Assembly (NCBI GenBank): GCA_026027325.1
Contig: JAMSLZ010000011.1
Coordinates: 1-64,000, forward strand
Source of the DNA: Actinomucor elegans
Lineage: Eukaryota; Mucoromycota; Mucoromycetes; Mucorales; Mucoraceae
Length of the DNA stretch: 64,000 nt
Reading direction: 5' to 3'
Shown here: piece after piece, positions 47,301 through 60,466 of the stretch
Position numbering within the stretch: the first letter of the stretch is position 1
Layout: every line of letters starts with the position of its first letter
Notes under the pieces: generated by a model
What the model was told of the DNA's origin: nothing
Seen by the model: the letters and a program-made list of their open reading frames with translations, nothing else
The model's database searches: none
Program-made: the position numbers and the translations under genes

Positions 47301-49413
47301 GTTTACATTAGAAGCTTATCAAGAACAAGGTGCAAATGAAGAAGCTGCAATCGAAGGGCCCATACCTGTTATACCCAAAAACCTGCATGTACAGCAACCG
47401 CAACAAAACGGCGCTGGTAAGCTCGTACAAGAAGAAACGCGTGCTGAAGGTGGTGTAGCTTGGGCCGTTTACAAAACTTATTATCAAGCATCTGGTGGAT
47501 TCATTTTTTGGTTTTCAGTACTTTTATTTTTCTGTTTGGCACAAGCTTCTGTGTTAGGACAAGACTACTGGATCAAAGTATGGTCCGCTGCATATGATAA
47601 GGATGCTGTTGTCAGCAACAGCTTGAATATTGTACCCATTTTGACCAGATTTTCATCCTTGGTGAAGCATGCTGTTGCCAACTATATGATGATGCCTGTA
47701 TCAGTAACGAAATTCTCTCAACAGTTTCTTCAAGACGGAAGTACTGTAGATGTAGGTTATTATCTAGGCATCTACTTCTTGATAGGTATGCTATCATTGG
47801 CCCTTACCACACTTAGACTGGTTACATTGTTTAGTGGATCATTGAAAGCATCTCTCCATATTCACAACCAGTTACTAGACCGTGTTTTGCGCGCTAAAGT
47901 ACGGTTCTTTGATGTGACACCCTTGGGACGTATCGTGAACCGATTTTCATCTGATTTAGAGACAGTCGATCAAGCCGTTGCGCCTTCTCTTTCGTTTCTG
48001 TTGTTCTCGATAGTAGCCACTATTTATGTCATCATCTTGATATCTATAATTACACCTGCTTTTATTGTACCAGGCATTTTTGTTGCTCTCATGTTTAAAT
48101 CCATTGGTACTTACTATCTCAAGACTTCACGCGATATGAAGCGTCTCAATGCTGTTTCGCGTAGCCCTATTTATGTTCAATTCAATGAAACTGTAGTAGG
48201 TGTTACTACTATTCGAGCTTTTGGCTGTCAACGTCGATTTATGGAAGAAAACTTCAAACGTATTGATGCTAATAACCGACCTTTTATCTGGATGTGGGCT
48301 ACAAACCGATGGCTTCATTGTCGCGTCGATGTATTGGGCGCATTTGTCAGTTTCTGCACAGGTACAGTGCTTGTTTTATCAAGAGCATGGATCAATCCTG
48401 GATTAGCAGGTCTTTCGCTGAGCTATGCGTTAACATTCACGCATCATGTTCTTTGGGTAGTGCGTATGTACGCTATCAATGAAATGAACATGAATGCTAT
48501 TGAACGTATCCATGAGTATTTGGATATTGAACAAGAACCACCTGCTCATATTTCGGAAACAGAGCCTCGTGCATCTTGGCCAGAAAAAGGCATTGTTAAA
48601 GTAGAGAATTTAGTGATGCGATACTCTGCTGATGCTCCAGATGTAATCCGTAATGTCTCTTTCGAGACACGGCCTCATGAAAAGATTGGTATTGTAGGAA
48701 GAACTGGGTCTGGAAAGACCAGCTTGGCCATGTCTTTGTTTCGGTTTATGGAACCCACTTCGGGCCGTATACTAATAGATGGTGTGGATATTCACAAGAT
48801 TGGATTGGAAGACCTAAGATCTCGTTTGACTATTATCCCTCAAGACCCTGTCTTGTTTTCTGGTACCTTACGTAGTAACTTGGATCCATTTGAACAATAC
48901 AACGATTCAGTTCTTTGGGCTGCTTTAAAACGATCACATCTTGTGGATGGCCGACAGCAGCAAGGGTCTTCGACTGCATCTTCTATCACTTCTTCAAATG
49001 GTAGCATGGCCACAATTAGCCTAGATTCACCTGTCACTGAAAATGGTAACAATTGGTCGCAGGGCCAACGTCAATTGATTGCTTTAGCCCGTGCGCTTGT
49101 CAAAAGGACTTCTTTGATTGTGCTGGATGAAGCTACTTCTTCAGTGGATTTTGACACGGATCAGCAAATCCAAGAAACCATTCGAAAAGAATTCACTGAC
49201 TCGACCTTACTTTGTATTGCTCATCGTATCCGTACAGTAGCTGATTATGATCGTATTCTGGTATTAGATCATGGTCAAGTCAAAGAATTCGATACGCCTT
49301 ATGAACTGATGACACGAGAAGGCAGTATATTTCAGCAAATGTGCGAAAAAAGTGGAGAATACTCTGAGCTTTTGGCTATTGCCAAAGCCAAGTTTGATAG
49401 TAGATCAACTTGA
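44365..49413 (+). CDS. ABC transporter, subfamily C (MRP/Ycf1/Ybt1-like), full length with TMD0
   Basis: Six exons (44365-44391, 44462-44505, 44559-44952, 45010-45312, 45365-46977, 47031-49413) are in phase and give 1587 residues, the size of full ABCC proteins. The N-terminus has HHLTPCFRENVL and several membrane segments (TMD0). A core of TMD1-NBD1-TMD2-NBD2 follows. NBD1: GPTGSGKTT (Walker A), LSGGQKQR (signature), IVIFDDCLSALD (Walker B). NBD2: GRTGSGKTS, WSQGQRQL, LIVLDEATSSVD. NBD1 has D in place of the catalytic E, usual for this subfamily, so NBD2 does the hydrolysis. Family members move glutathione conjugates, bile acids or metals into the vacuole. Substrate cannot be told from sequence. 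The short first exon (MIDSACNLL) is inferred from phase and a GTAACT donor. Confidence 0.93.
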
Positions 49414-49492
49414 AACTTATAGAGAATTTAGACTTATAAATAAAAAGGATTTTGATGCTACTTTTTTATTTTATTTTATTTTGTATACTAAT

Positions 49493-51666
49493 CTACTGAT
49501 TCAATTCAACATAGTTGGCTGGGAAAAGCCCAACCGTTTTGCCATTGGGTGCAACGCCTTGCCACCAATCCTCGCTAACAAATTCAATTTGAGTAATGAT
49601 ATCGCCTTCAACAAAAGAGATCTCATTATCTTCATCTGCTGAATAATCATAAAGCGCTGTGGCTATATGGCCTTCACTTTGCTGAGATTGGGCTGAAAGA
49701 GCTGGAGCTGGAGCTGGTACTGGAGCTGGAGCTGGTACTGGAGCTGGTACTGGAGCTGGAGGAACAGCGGTAACGGGTGCAGCAGGCGCAACAGGTTCTT
49801 GTTCAATAACATCGGCAGTATGATTACTGGGTGCTTCTTCCAAGATTTGAACATAGTTGGCAGGGAAAAGACCTTGTTTCTTGCCATCTTCACTCACACC
49901 AAACCACCATCCTTCATCCACTTGATCGATTTGAGTTACCACCTCTCCTTCTACAAGTGTCATTTCATTTGCCTCGCCTATACATCATTGTAAATTTTAT
50001 GCATTGCGCCTACTTGAATGTACTTACTAGCATCATATTCAAACAAGACGACCGCACAAACACCACGATTCTGGGACATAGGAGCAGCAGCGGCAGCTCC
50101 AGCAGCTTGTGAGGCATGCACAGCGCGGTTAGCTGTCTAATTAATGTCAGTATACCCTAAGCAACTTTTGGCAATATCAAGTCCTACCTGGTTCAATTCA
50201 GCTTGAAGGGCGGTCTCTTCTTGCTTTTGGCGCTCTTCAGCCTCTTGTTGTTGACGTTGACGCTCCTCTTCAGCAGCAGCAGCAGCAGCAGCAGCTTGGC
50301 GCTGTCTATTCTCAGACTCCTCTTGTTCAGCTTTACGTTGTCTTTCTTGTTCTTCTTGTTCTTGTTGTTCTTGTTGACGCTTACGTTGAAGCTCCTGTTG
50401 AGATCTCTGCTCTTCTTCTTTTTGCTGTCTAGCACGAGCTTCTTCTTCAGCTTGCTGCTGTTGACGATACAGATTTGCTTCCTCTTGTTCACGTAGGCGT
50501 TGCTGTTCCTCTTGTTGTTGACGAGCAAAAGCTTCTTGTTGAGCACGGATACGTCTCTCTTCAGCTTCCTGTTCTCTCTGTCTTTGCCCACCCTCTTCCT
50601 GCTGTCGTCTGATTTCAGTGTCATCATCCTCTTGTTGGTATGATACTTGATGTCTAACCTTTTCAATTTCACGGTCACGCACTTCCTTTTCATGTCTTTC
50701 TCGCTCAGCGCGAACAGCATTGGCACCTGAATCCTGGGTTTGAGCTACGTTCCATCGTTGCTCCATCTTTCTAGGTGCTGTTTGAACTGGTATGTAATTG
50801 GTTCCTACAGGTTTAGGCGCATTTTCCTTAGTCATGGATTCGCGTTGCATAGCCGCAATATTGGGAATTTCAGTCTTTTTGTAGACAGAACCCTATGTAT
50901 AAATAGGTGAGCGGGGGATAAAGTGGGTTACTGGTATTTACTTCATACTTACTACAGGTGTCACTCGAGGTTGAGGCTTTGCGCTTTCTTTGTGAACACT
51001 ATAGTTGGCACCAGAAGATTCAGCAACACGCTTCATGATAAGTTCTGGTTCAACATCAGCCTATAGCTTTGATTAATATACGCCTGCAAGTTTTTTTTTT
51101 TTTTTTTTTTTTTTTTTCAAACAATACTATACCTCATCCCGAGCATTGATCTGGACGTGAAAGCTCTGTGTTTCAAAAATGCGTTAAGCGTATGAAGTAT
51201 TTATGTTCACTTTTAATCGCTTATTACCTTGAAGAACTTGGACACATCGCTCAATTGGGAGTTGAAAAAAGCTTTTCTTAATTCAGGTACACCGCTTCCA
51301 CACTATTACGAAAAGATATGAATAGAAATCTTCGAGAAAATCATGGTGCTAAACTTACCCAACCGATAAACACAAACTTGGGAAGTTCGGTGTTTGGGTC
51401 AATCACTTTAGCATAAGCAAATTGCACCTTGCCATCCGAGAATTCATCGTTCAATTCCTCGAGACCGCCATCTATGAGATAAGTTAGACACAGATGATAA
51501 TTGGTTAAATAGTTACATTACCACCCGTTGCTTGTACTCGAAGATCATAAGTGCCTTTGTCATATGCGTATATTAGCCAGTTGGTATCGTCCTTTTCGCT
51601 AATGACAGCTTGATAAGCTGCATTAATGTCTTGACCATGTGTAGTAAAGTTGACATGAAAACTCAT
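49493..51666 (-). CDS. ABP1: Actin-binding protein Abp1 (drebrin-like), ADF-H + two SH3 domains
   Basis: Eight exons on the minus strand (51522-51666, 51359-51471, 51228-51302, 51133-51165, 50953-51060, 50188-50892, 50028-50136, 49493-49977) give 590 residues in phase. Residues 1-130 form an ADF-homology domain (NFTTHGQDINAAYQAVISEK, WLIYAYDKGTYDLRVQATG). Next comes a long Gln/Glu/Arg-rich coiled coil coded by CAG/GAA-type repeats. An SH3 domain (VLFEYDASEANEMTLVEGE ... GWWFGV ... GLFPANYVQ) is followed by a Pro/Ala linker (PAPVPAP repeats). A second SH3 (ALYDYSADEDNEISFVEGD ... DWWQGV ... GLFPANYVEL) ends the protein. Abp1 links Arp2/3-nucleated actin to endocytic patches through its SH3 partners. 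It is convergent with the ABC gene, with only 79 bases between stop codons. Confidence 0.95.
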
Positions 51667-53626
51667 TTTGTGTTTCTTTTAAGAAAAAATAATAAAAAAA
51701 AGAGAAGCCTTGGCAAAAAGACGCGAAATTTACATGAATATATTAGCACACCGACGTCATTTAAGCCTTCATAGCCTTTTGCGGAAATCTAACTGTGTCC
51801 ACACAAAAAGGAGTATACAAAGAACAGCATGAGCAAGCTATTCTTTTAATTCGAGTTTCTAAAAGCTAATTCAGACATTATAATCTAGATGATTATCTGA
51901 AATATTTGAAATTAATAATGATTATTATGGCCATTGCACCTTCGCTTTTAGACTGTAATTTATAGATCATATGCGTGTGTATACCTTGAAACTGTTCTCT
52001 GTGCACTCTATATACATCCAGTCCTTGATTCAGTAATTTGGTTTTGCTTTAAATGCTGAGTGAATGTCAAGCGACATTTATTTTTAGGAAAGTTCCAATG
52101 TATGAGTATCGGCGATTGAACATTGGAGTCTACAACATCATGACAATGATCTGGATTAAGGACCAAATAAGATCAAGTTTTGAATGTTAGAGAACCTATT
52201 AAAACAAAAGCGTGTTTTTAAGCGCGACTTTGAACAGTTATATTCTTATAATAATCTATTGGATTTTTCTAATTAATTATCATTACTTAATCTCTATAGA
52301 AACTTTGTTTTTCTTAATTTACTACATGGTGGTATTATTTGGACTACAGTTTCGGCTATTTTCAAAATATAAAACTTTTATTTACGAATAATCCTTTTGA
52401 GGACATGGTATATCTACACTTTTTCCCTGGACTCGATCATTTATATTGAAGTGGAAGGAGTTAAAAAAATCCTTGCGGATCAAGGGGGGGGGGAATATGA
52501 TAGAAGATAGAATAATGTGTGGATTCATTGTATTGTATAGCATCAACCACAGAAAGCAAGTGGCATAATATAGGTCACGTTAGTGACCAGTAATGTTTGT
52601 CTGAATCCTTTTTAACAAGAGTTGGAGGAAATTTGCTGAGTACGTGGGATAATAGATCTTGGGTTAAAAGAGGAATGCGTAGTTTAAGGTGCATTTGAAG
52701 GTATTATACCACATATCGTTTAGAAGGATAATAGGGTTGACTGTGGTATTACCAAGGGGCCCACCAGGTAGCCAATCCAGTCTTCAGCGAATGTAGCGGC
52801 TGCGCTCAATTAATGTCATTGGTGACAGTTTTGACTATTGTTTTCAAAAAAAAAAATTAATCTATTTACAACAATTTTTACACCTTTATTACCTGAACCA
52901 CATCAGTATAAAAGGAGCAGGGAATTAAAAACCCCTTTAAGAATCAAGGGTGAAAAAATGGAGAGGGAAGAAGGGTAGAGTCCAAACATCAATCATATCA
53001 TAGAAAAGCTATGGCTGTGAAGGTTTTAGGATAACCTGAAGGGACTGACGGTCGATGTGGCCGTTGTTGAAGAAAGATGGAGCTAATGGTTGTTGTAATG
53101 GGGCTTTAAGTCTAGCAAGAATGTTTAAAATGCAGTCAAAATAGGCTATTGCGATGATGGCCTTATAGACATCTAAGGGCTTTTGGTTATAAATAAGGTT
53201 ACGAAGATTTGCTGAATCAAGAGAATCGTAATCTTTATGGATTTGGACCGTTGAATCCGCAGTAGTTAAGAATCTAAGATTTACGTAATAGTAATAAGAC
53301 TTTGATATATAATCTGGCTATCAATTGGCAATAAGCTGTTTATTTTGGTCATAAATGGAGGTATATTTATATTAGTTAAAGGGTCTTATGTTTAACCTAT
53401 TAAAGGTATTTTTGCTGAGATGAATTACTTGAATGACTGATATAATAGTTCTTGTTTAGCCAGTTACTTCTAAGTTATGGTAGGGTTAGTTTATACAAGT
53501 AAACATACTGTTCTTGTATTGATCCTTGTATTATTACTAATGATTAATGGCAATGACAAGTGATGATGAATCGATCTAGAAGCTGAATCAATTATACGTG
53601 ATTATGTGATAGATGAAATGCTGTTT
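51667..53626. other. No gene recognised
   Basis: Nearly 2 kb upstream of ABP1 without a credible open frame. It contains a run of nine G at about 52482 and several A/T tracts. I see no repeat structure I can support. Confidence 0.5.
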
Positions 53627-53631
53627 GACAG

Positions 53632-53874
53632 TGAGAGCTATATAGATTACAACAATTCGATCACGCTGAACGTGTGGCTTGTTTAGTAATCTACCTTTTT
53701 TTTGTATGAAGAATGTAAAAGAAAGACCTAGATCTCTATATTGCACAGTTTGAGATCTATTAAATATTGGATTATTATTATTAAATGTCAGATTAGATGA
53801 GCTGAAACCTTGAATATTTGCAGTGTATGTATCTTGATACCGCATAGTATGTTAATTACCTCACGAAACCGTCA
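53632..53874 (-). repeat. Solo LTR (family 3), perfect target duplication
   Basis: On the minus strand it starts TGACGGTTTCGTGAGG and ends GCTCTCA. It is flanked by GACAG on both sides (53627-53631, 53875-53879). It is homologous to 42614-42895. A hydrophilic open frame over it is LTR-derived and not a gene. Confidence 0.93.
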
Positions 53875-54079
53875 GACAGGTCAATTAATTACGCAGTTAG
53901 ATAGTTCTAATCAGACATTCTGTATTTATAATATATGAATATAAGTGTATATACTTTTTTTTATATGAAGTGTAATTTTATTCAACAATTATGATTCTAA
54001 TTTAATTCTAATAAGCTAGGAGATTCAATGGCAGTGAATGTACTAGCCATGAAATCCGAAATAATAAGAGAGTGATTAT

Positions 54080-55500
54080 GCGCGAATACGTTAATAACAT
54101 GAGCAGAGGGCCAGGATTCATAATGAATTACGCATTTCTAATGCAAATGCCAAATTGTAGCGAAACCGGCACCAAGTAACACCAAAAGGTCAATTGAGAA
54201 GGGCACTGACTTTAGTTCACACAAGGAGACTAAGTCAGACTAAACAGAGTCAAGATCACAGAGAAGTTCTTCAAGAAAGCAACTGGATAACATCCAAACA
54301 AAAGGTAGCCTTCGTGGGGCAGTATACTAGCATATGACCAAGTATTTCTACTTCACCACAAAAACCACAAAGAAGAGAGGAGTACACTACTAGCTCTCAT
54401 CAAAACAAACGAGTGCGGTAACCTATGCGGTCATGCAAGAGACGCTACTAAGGAGTAAACGCTTTCGCAGGCATAGGCAATGACCAATAGAGACGCCAAA
54501 AGAAGAGCCAAAGCAGAACATGAGTACCCATAGTAACAGGAGATTGAAGACGGTGTATCACTTGTGATGCATATTTCGGGTGCCAAAAACGATGCAGAAC
54601 GTCAAAAAGAACCTTTCATATCGATGCCACTGTTTTATTGGTAATCTGAATAGTCCAATGGGCAGTAGAGAATAGTCAAGAGGGAGTAGCAGGCGAGAAT
54701 GGCAAAGCAGACAGTTCCGGAGAGGAGAGACCAATCTTGGATCGAGTTAGCTGAGGCAAAGTCAAAGTAGAAGAACCCGTAAACGGTTTGAAACCAGGTC
54801 AGACTAAACGAACTTGTTGTTTCATGTTGTTCTTGAGACCAGCAGAGACCACACCGAGATAGGGCATCCAAAAGCACATATCAAAAGCAAATACCTTGGA
54901 GCAAGGGCAGCAAGATCTAAAGGAGGAGGCTTACACAGAGGACTATCACAATGCAACACCACCACGGAGCAAAGAGGAAGGTCTAGAAACTAATGGGGAG
55001 ACCATCTTTCTGATACGACTAGAGAAGGTAATTGAGAAAGCAATTCAACCAAATGAGAGACCACAGGCACATTCCTGGATATCGGCTTGTACATGGCTGG
55101 AAATATGAACCGGGATAGGATCGAAGAATAATCAGTGTACGTTGAACTTCTTGAATTGGAAGCGAAGCTCTGCCTCATAGTCAGTGTGGATAAAGAACCC
55201 AGCGGGAGAGCGATTAAGGTAATGGATATCTAAAATTCGAAGGGTGTTCATATGCAGTCTGCAGAGGTTAAACTGCATTTCATAGAAAGGCAACTGTCGT
55301 TGAATAGGGATGTAGATAACCTCGAATCTTTTTTACTCGGTAGCTGGAGTGAATAATCGAGCAGCAGCAGCTTGACTGGGTCGAGGAGAATCATATTTAG
55401 GCTTTGTAGCATTTGGTAAAAGAAAGAGGTCGGTATCGGTTGAAGAAGGTCATTTAGCAAATGTTTTAGCTTCATTGGAGGTAAAGGAAACGGTAGGTCG
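54080..55500 (-). pseudogene. LINE remnant (C-terminal half), heavily decayed
   Basis: On the minus strand, around 54375-54290, a segment reads LCGFCGEVEILGHMLVYCP, the same C-x2-C...H...C finger as in the two LINEs above. Upstream frames carry a discontinuous, Ser/Leu-rich sequence broken by many stops and phase changes. The element type is inferred from the finger and strand continuity only, and the limits are approximate. Confidence 0.5.
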
Positions 55501-56182
55501 GTATGAGGTTGAATGCCTATGTTCTATAACTGTAAGTGGGAACACTTTCTGAACCAGCTGCTCACGGAGAAAGACAAGATCTTGAGTTTGAGAATATATA
55601 TTTCAGACCTAGTAGCATTTAAGTTGTCTTGTAACTGCTTGAGTGTTAGCATTAAGCTATGTAACACTGGAGAAAAAAAAACATCTAAGAATTCAATTTT
55701 TCTATAACAAGAAATACGCTTCAGGATTAAGTAAATAATTTTGAGTTCTTATCGATAGTATTCTAAATGATAATTATGATGATTTTCAGTGAGGGTCGGC
55801 AGCCTCTTTACCTGTTAACATTTGAATTCAAAAGATTCAAATTTTAATTACATTCTTAATAAACTATCTTCTATCTTTTTACGTCAAATTACTGAGCTAC
55901 ATCTTTTATGCCTCAAACCGAATGACTTCACCATTAAAAAAAAGTTGATTTACGCTGTTCAAAAGCCATTTTTATTACTAGTATTTCTCTGACTTTAAAT
56001 AAAAGATGATAAGCCAATCATTTTTCTTATCTATTTTGTATTCGGTTTTTTTTTTTTTTTTTTTTTTTTTGTATGATCTATTTTGTATTCGGGTGTTTCA
56101 AACAATTCTGTTGGAATTTATTTCGACACATCCATATAACGCAAAAAAATAGAAAAAAAAACACTTTCTTTTTGAGTAAAAG
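55500..56182. other. No gene recognised; poly-T tract
   Basis: A run of more than 20 T lies at 56047-56070, flanked by two copies of GATCTATTTTGTATTCGG-like sequence. It is the promoter region of the following gene. Confidence 0.5.
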
Positions 56183-57495
56183 ATGATTGGGCCTGCCATT
56201 CCAGAAGCATTACTGAAAAAGAAACAACAAAAGAATGAAGCAGAAATTGAAATACATTTTTCTGAAGAAGAACAAGAAGAACAAACTGTGGGTCCTCAAA
56301 TACCAGCCCATATTCTTGAACGTAAGAGACAAATATCAGTGACTGGCCCTCAAATGCCAAATCGTTTGATGGATCAAGGTCAGAGCGAGGAAGACAATAT
56401 TACTACTTCAGAAGAATATGCATCTTCCATCGGTCCACAGATCCCACAGCAACGTACTATTCAACAAATAGGGCCTTCTATTCCTTCACATTTGATTCAA
56501 CGATGCGAAAAAGCTCAAAATGCAGATGAGATTGCTATTTCAGATGAGGAAGACGATGTTCCGGTTAGTCCACAAATTCCAAAACAATCAAGGTCATTGC
56601 AAGTAGAAGAAGAAAATCCTGATGTCTACGCACCTGCTCTTCCTCCAGATTTAATACAGCAACGTCAACAGCAACAACCACAGGCTGTAGCAACAGGTGG
56701 AAGAAGACGACGTCCCGTAGGTCCCACATTTCCTAATGACCCTATACCATCACAAGATGAAGATGATGATATTGTAGGCCCTGCATTACCAAAAGACTAT
56801 AATCCAGAAGAAGAAGCTAAGTATTCGGCCATTTTGGCCATTGAAGAACGTGCTAGACAAAGCAAAGAAGCTTTGGAAAAGGTAACAAGAAAGACAATGG
56901 CATAGTACATATTAACTAACTGATTTATATGTAATAGAAAGATCAAGATGCTGGTAAAGTTCAAAGACCTGAATGGATGTTGGTGCCCCCAGAAGTCGAT
57001 TATCTTAAAAAAGCAAACTCGTCACGATCACGACAGTTTACCAACAAGACTATGACAAAAGAACAGCTAGATAATACTGAGTGGACAGAAACACCAGCTG
57101 AAAAACAGCGTCGATTAGAAGAACTAAGTTCAGGAAAGAGAAAGGCGCAGGATGAAACTGTTAGTTATTCAGTTTTGGATTTAGAAAAGAGAAAGAATGT
57201 AGAGCAATATAACGTAAATATTTGATTGGATTAACTTTACGCTTGGGATTCTCATTCTTTATATATGTATATATGATAGATGCAAACAAGACCTTTAACG
57301 CTATTAGAGATGCACCAACAAAAGAAGAAAAAGAAGGGCATCACAGCAGAAGAAGATGCTACGAAGCGTGCTTTTGATCGTGAAAAGGATCTACTAGGAC
57401 ACAAGCGGTTAGACCATAAGAAAAAGAAGGAACTACTCCAAAAATCATCAGAACTGGGTCAGAAATTTGGCTATGGCAGTAATTCATTCTTGTAA
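56183..57495 (+). CDS. GPALPP-motif protein (GPALPP1-like, DUF3752)
   Basis: Three exons (56183-56881, 56938-57213, 57280-57495) give 396 residues in phase. The first 230 residues contain about eight repeats of the GPxxP type (IGPAIP, VGPQIP, TGPQMP, IGPQIP, IGPSIP, VSPQIP, VGPTFP, VGPALP) separated by acidic, Ser-rich linkers. The C-terminal part is the conserved domain: RPEWMLVPPE, LDNTEWTETPAEK, SVLDLEKRK, RPLTLLEMHQQKKKKK and DREKDLLGHKRLDHKKKKEL. The family is nuclear in other eukaryotes and poorly characterised. GP-P repeats suggest binding to a proline-reading partner. The repeat number is an observation and the function is not known. Confidence 0.93.
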
Positions 57496-58387
57496 ATAAA
57501 ACGCATTTTGAGTGCATTTAGCTGACGCTGATCTAAAAACGATGTTTACTAACGTAATAATCAACTTGAAACACCATGAAATAATTCAGTTGATTACTTG
57601 CCATACATAAACTAATTCCAGTTGACTCCACTCCAGCCTGCAGTGAAATTCACGTATGGTGCTCTACATTATTATATTGTAATGCTGAATGTAGTGCAGC
57701 AGTTATTTAAGAGAGTAAAAGATAATTTTATTTAAAAATATATTTATACAAAATATTTCATTACTTATGATGAAGCATATATTTGAGATAATCGTAATTT
57801 TATAAAATATATTACTACGTATTAAAAAAAATCGAGCTGGAGAAAAAAAATTGTAGATTAAATTGCGGTAAAAACTGAATAAAAAGCGAGTGAATCAGTT
57901 AAAACCGTTTTATGGGATTTTATTGATTCAAAGTGAGTTAAGTTTTTTCTATCTAGCTTGTATCTCTTGTATTTATACTTCAAAGGAAATGATCTCTTAG
58001 TAATAATCAAAGGTCTTTTTAATCTATGTTCACTCTGCATTAATTGTCTTTTAAGCAGTGATCCAAAACTCCCTCTTTTGATGGATAGTTAAACGAATCC
58101 CCTCTTTTAATATATATGCAGAATGTTATATGTGGATTTCACCACATAAATGACAAAAGAACCTAGTTGGCCTTTAATCTTGAAATATGCACATCGACTA
58201 AAGTTTTGCTCTTTTGTTCACTTTGTAACGAGTATGCAGATCTTGGGCTGATAGCATAAACCTTCCACGGACCTTGTTAATCAAACATAAGTTTATGAAG
58301 TTTAGCTTTAGTAGATAAAAAAACACTAAAAAATTAAAATTGTACGATTAAATGATATTGTTGCGAAGATGGCAGATAAAAGTTATA
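57496..58387. other. No gene recognised
   Basis: AT-rich intergenic DNA between the GPALPP gene and a Tc1 fragment. Confidence 0.5.
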
Positions 58388-58787
58388 CAGTGAGGGACAA
58401 AAGTGATAGGATGTGTCATGATTCCGTACTCTTAGTTTCGCACGTGAAGTTACAGTGTTTTTATTTGAACAAGTATTATATGGTATTAAAGCACATATAA
58501 AGGGCTGTTAGGCAATACTAAAATAGCAAGTATTATTGACTTACAAGTTGCAAAAAAGATTGAAACTTGTTTATGCATCCGATCACTTTTGTCCCTGCCA
58601 TATGAAATTTATAACTTTGTCTCTAATGCTTCATCCAGTAACCCTTTTTCTCTGTAACTTCCACACATTGCTCATCCATGCTGTTATAAAAGGGCCGAAG
58701 CTTCTCTGGGCTTATTGCATACCAAATTTCAAAGATTTTCTTCCAAAGCTCATCTTGCCCTTTTAGTGACCCATCGTAATTGGAATA
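58388..58787 (-). mobile_element. Tc1/mariner element 6, one end with transposase C-terminus
   Basis: The left terminus is CAGTGAGGGACAAAAGTGAT. About 190 bases in lies its oppositely oriented counterpart ATCACTTTTGTCCCTG (58581-58597). The minus-strand frame ending at 58623 reads DELWKKIFEIWYAISPEK ... KKGYWMKH, a Tc1 transposase C-terminus. The rest is absent because Tc1 element 5 begins at 58790. The right half is not recognisable beyond element 5. Confidence 0.75.
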
Positions 58788-59098
58788 TACAGTGACTTAC
58801 AATACTGTCCGCATGTTTTGCAATTTTAGCTTCACATTATCATTACTCACTCGATAATGGCTGCAAAAATGTAAAAATAATATCATTTGAAAGCCCAGCA
58901 AAATCACTATAATTTATTAAAACCTCAGATCATATGACTTTCCTAATATAGAGTATTAATCGTTTAAAAAAAGGAACATCATGCGGACAGTATTGTGAGT
59001 AGGGGTTCACAAAATTTGTTTATTGATAGATCTGCTTTAATAATCGGTCCAGCGGCCTTTCGCTTTAATGACAGCTTCATAGCATAAATGCATACTAT

Positions 59099-59387
59099 GA
59101 GGAACTATCATTATCTTAAAAATACACCAAAGATTTTAAAAGTACAATAAGAGTATTATATAATACATTTTTATTGTTATTTTTTTTCTGGTGTAATTAC
59201 TTCTCAAATAAATAATAATTGTATCATTAAAATTATGTTTGTATCATTAAATAACAAAAACGGTCAGGGAGGGAGTCTGACGTGTGAAGGTAAGCAAAGT
59301 GCAACCTTCTGGACTGTGAGTGTTGTATCTTGATTTTCTTGGGTTGTGAAAATCCATGATACATTGTAGTGGAGTAGATAATTCCTC
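59099..59387. mobile_element. MITE-like insertion, 289 bp, in Tc1 element 5
   Basis: The inverted ends GAGGAACTATC and GATAATTCCTC (one mismatch) are flanked by TAT on both sides (59096-59098, 59388-59390). Removing it and one TAT restores the transposase frame IDSM...EAVIKAKG. The family is not identified. A 3-bp duplication would fit Harbinger- or CACTA-type elements. Confidence 0.8.
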
Positions 59388-60167
59388 TATCAATAACATT
59401 CAAACATTCTTCTTTGGTAATTTTGTGGTACCATACGTCTGTAGCACGTTCAAAAAGCTCTTGCATGTCAGAAGGCGGAGTATCATAGTCATTTAGTCGT
59501 CTTTTGACTAAGGCCCACATATGCTCAATTGGATTAAGATCAGGAGATTGAGATGGCCAGTCCATTACTACGAATTTTTGTTTTTTGAGGTAGTCTTTGA
59601 CCGTACCAGAAGTATGTTTTGGGTCGTTATCCTGTTGAAAGATGATCTGAATTGGTTCTTAATCCTGTTTCTTGGCAGACCAGCTTTACCGCTTTCCTCA
59701 GTTCATCACGCAGAATCGTCCCATAAAGCTCCTTGTCCATTATGGAATCGATCTTACACATCCATCCAACTCCAATGCAAGATATGCAACTCCAAATCAT
59801 GATGCACTTCCTCCACCATGCTTTTTTGTTTGTTTTATGTGGCGATCTTGTAGTGGCTCATTGTCTCGAATCCAAGCCCAAGTACGACCATCAGAGCAGA
59901 AGCGGTTTATCTTAGTCTCATCAGACCAAATAACCCTTCTCCAATCGGCTATCGTATAGTCCTCATACTTTTTTGCCCAAGCTAATCGCTCACGTATGTT
60001 TTTGGCATTGAGGTTTGGCTTCGTTTCCTTTTCCATAGATCCTAAGCATTCGGCCTTGAGTGCCCTACGCACGGTCTGCGGTGAAACAGATAAACCAAAG
60101 TCAAATGACAATTGTTTTTGAACACTTATTGCGTTTCCCTGGCCTCCTCTTGTAATCTGTCGCACGC

Positions 60168-60466
60168 TGTGCTGAACTAAGATCTCGCACATAATAAGTT
60201 CCGTCTTAAAAACATAATCATCATCATAATGTACTCCATTAACAAATATATCTCAGCAACCGTCTTGTACAAACAATATAATTCTGCATCCGAGGTCTTT
60301 GTATATACTACTAATTATATACCCGACAATAATATATATATAGAGCCTGATTTTATATCTAAAGAAGTTCAGTTAACTAAGAATCATCTTTTACCTTTCT
60401 ATACAATAAACCATTAGAAGGATTTTAATTGTATTCTTATAACGTTTTTATATATTTTTTATAACA
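60168..60466 (-). repeat. Solo LTR in the transposase of Tc1 element 5
   Basis: 299 bases with ends TGTGCTGAAC and TTATAACA on the plus strand, flanked by CACGC on both sides (60163-60167, 60467-60471). Removal joins DKRYCV to RQITRGG. Confidence 0.88.

Noticed and set aside
50203..50496. Leu/Ser-rich 97-codon frame on the plus strand
   Set aside because: Antisense of the CAG/GAA-rich coiled-coil exon of ABP1, which forces a Leu-rich complement.
53588..53845. 85-codon minus-strand frame with phage-like composition
   Set aside because: It lies inside the solo LTR with the GACAG duplication and is not a gene.
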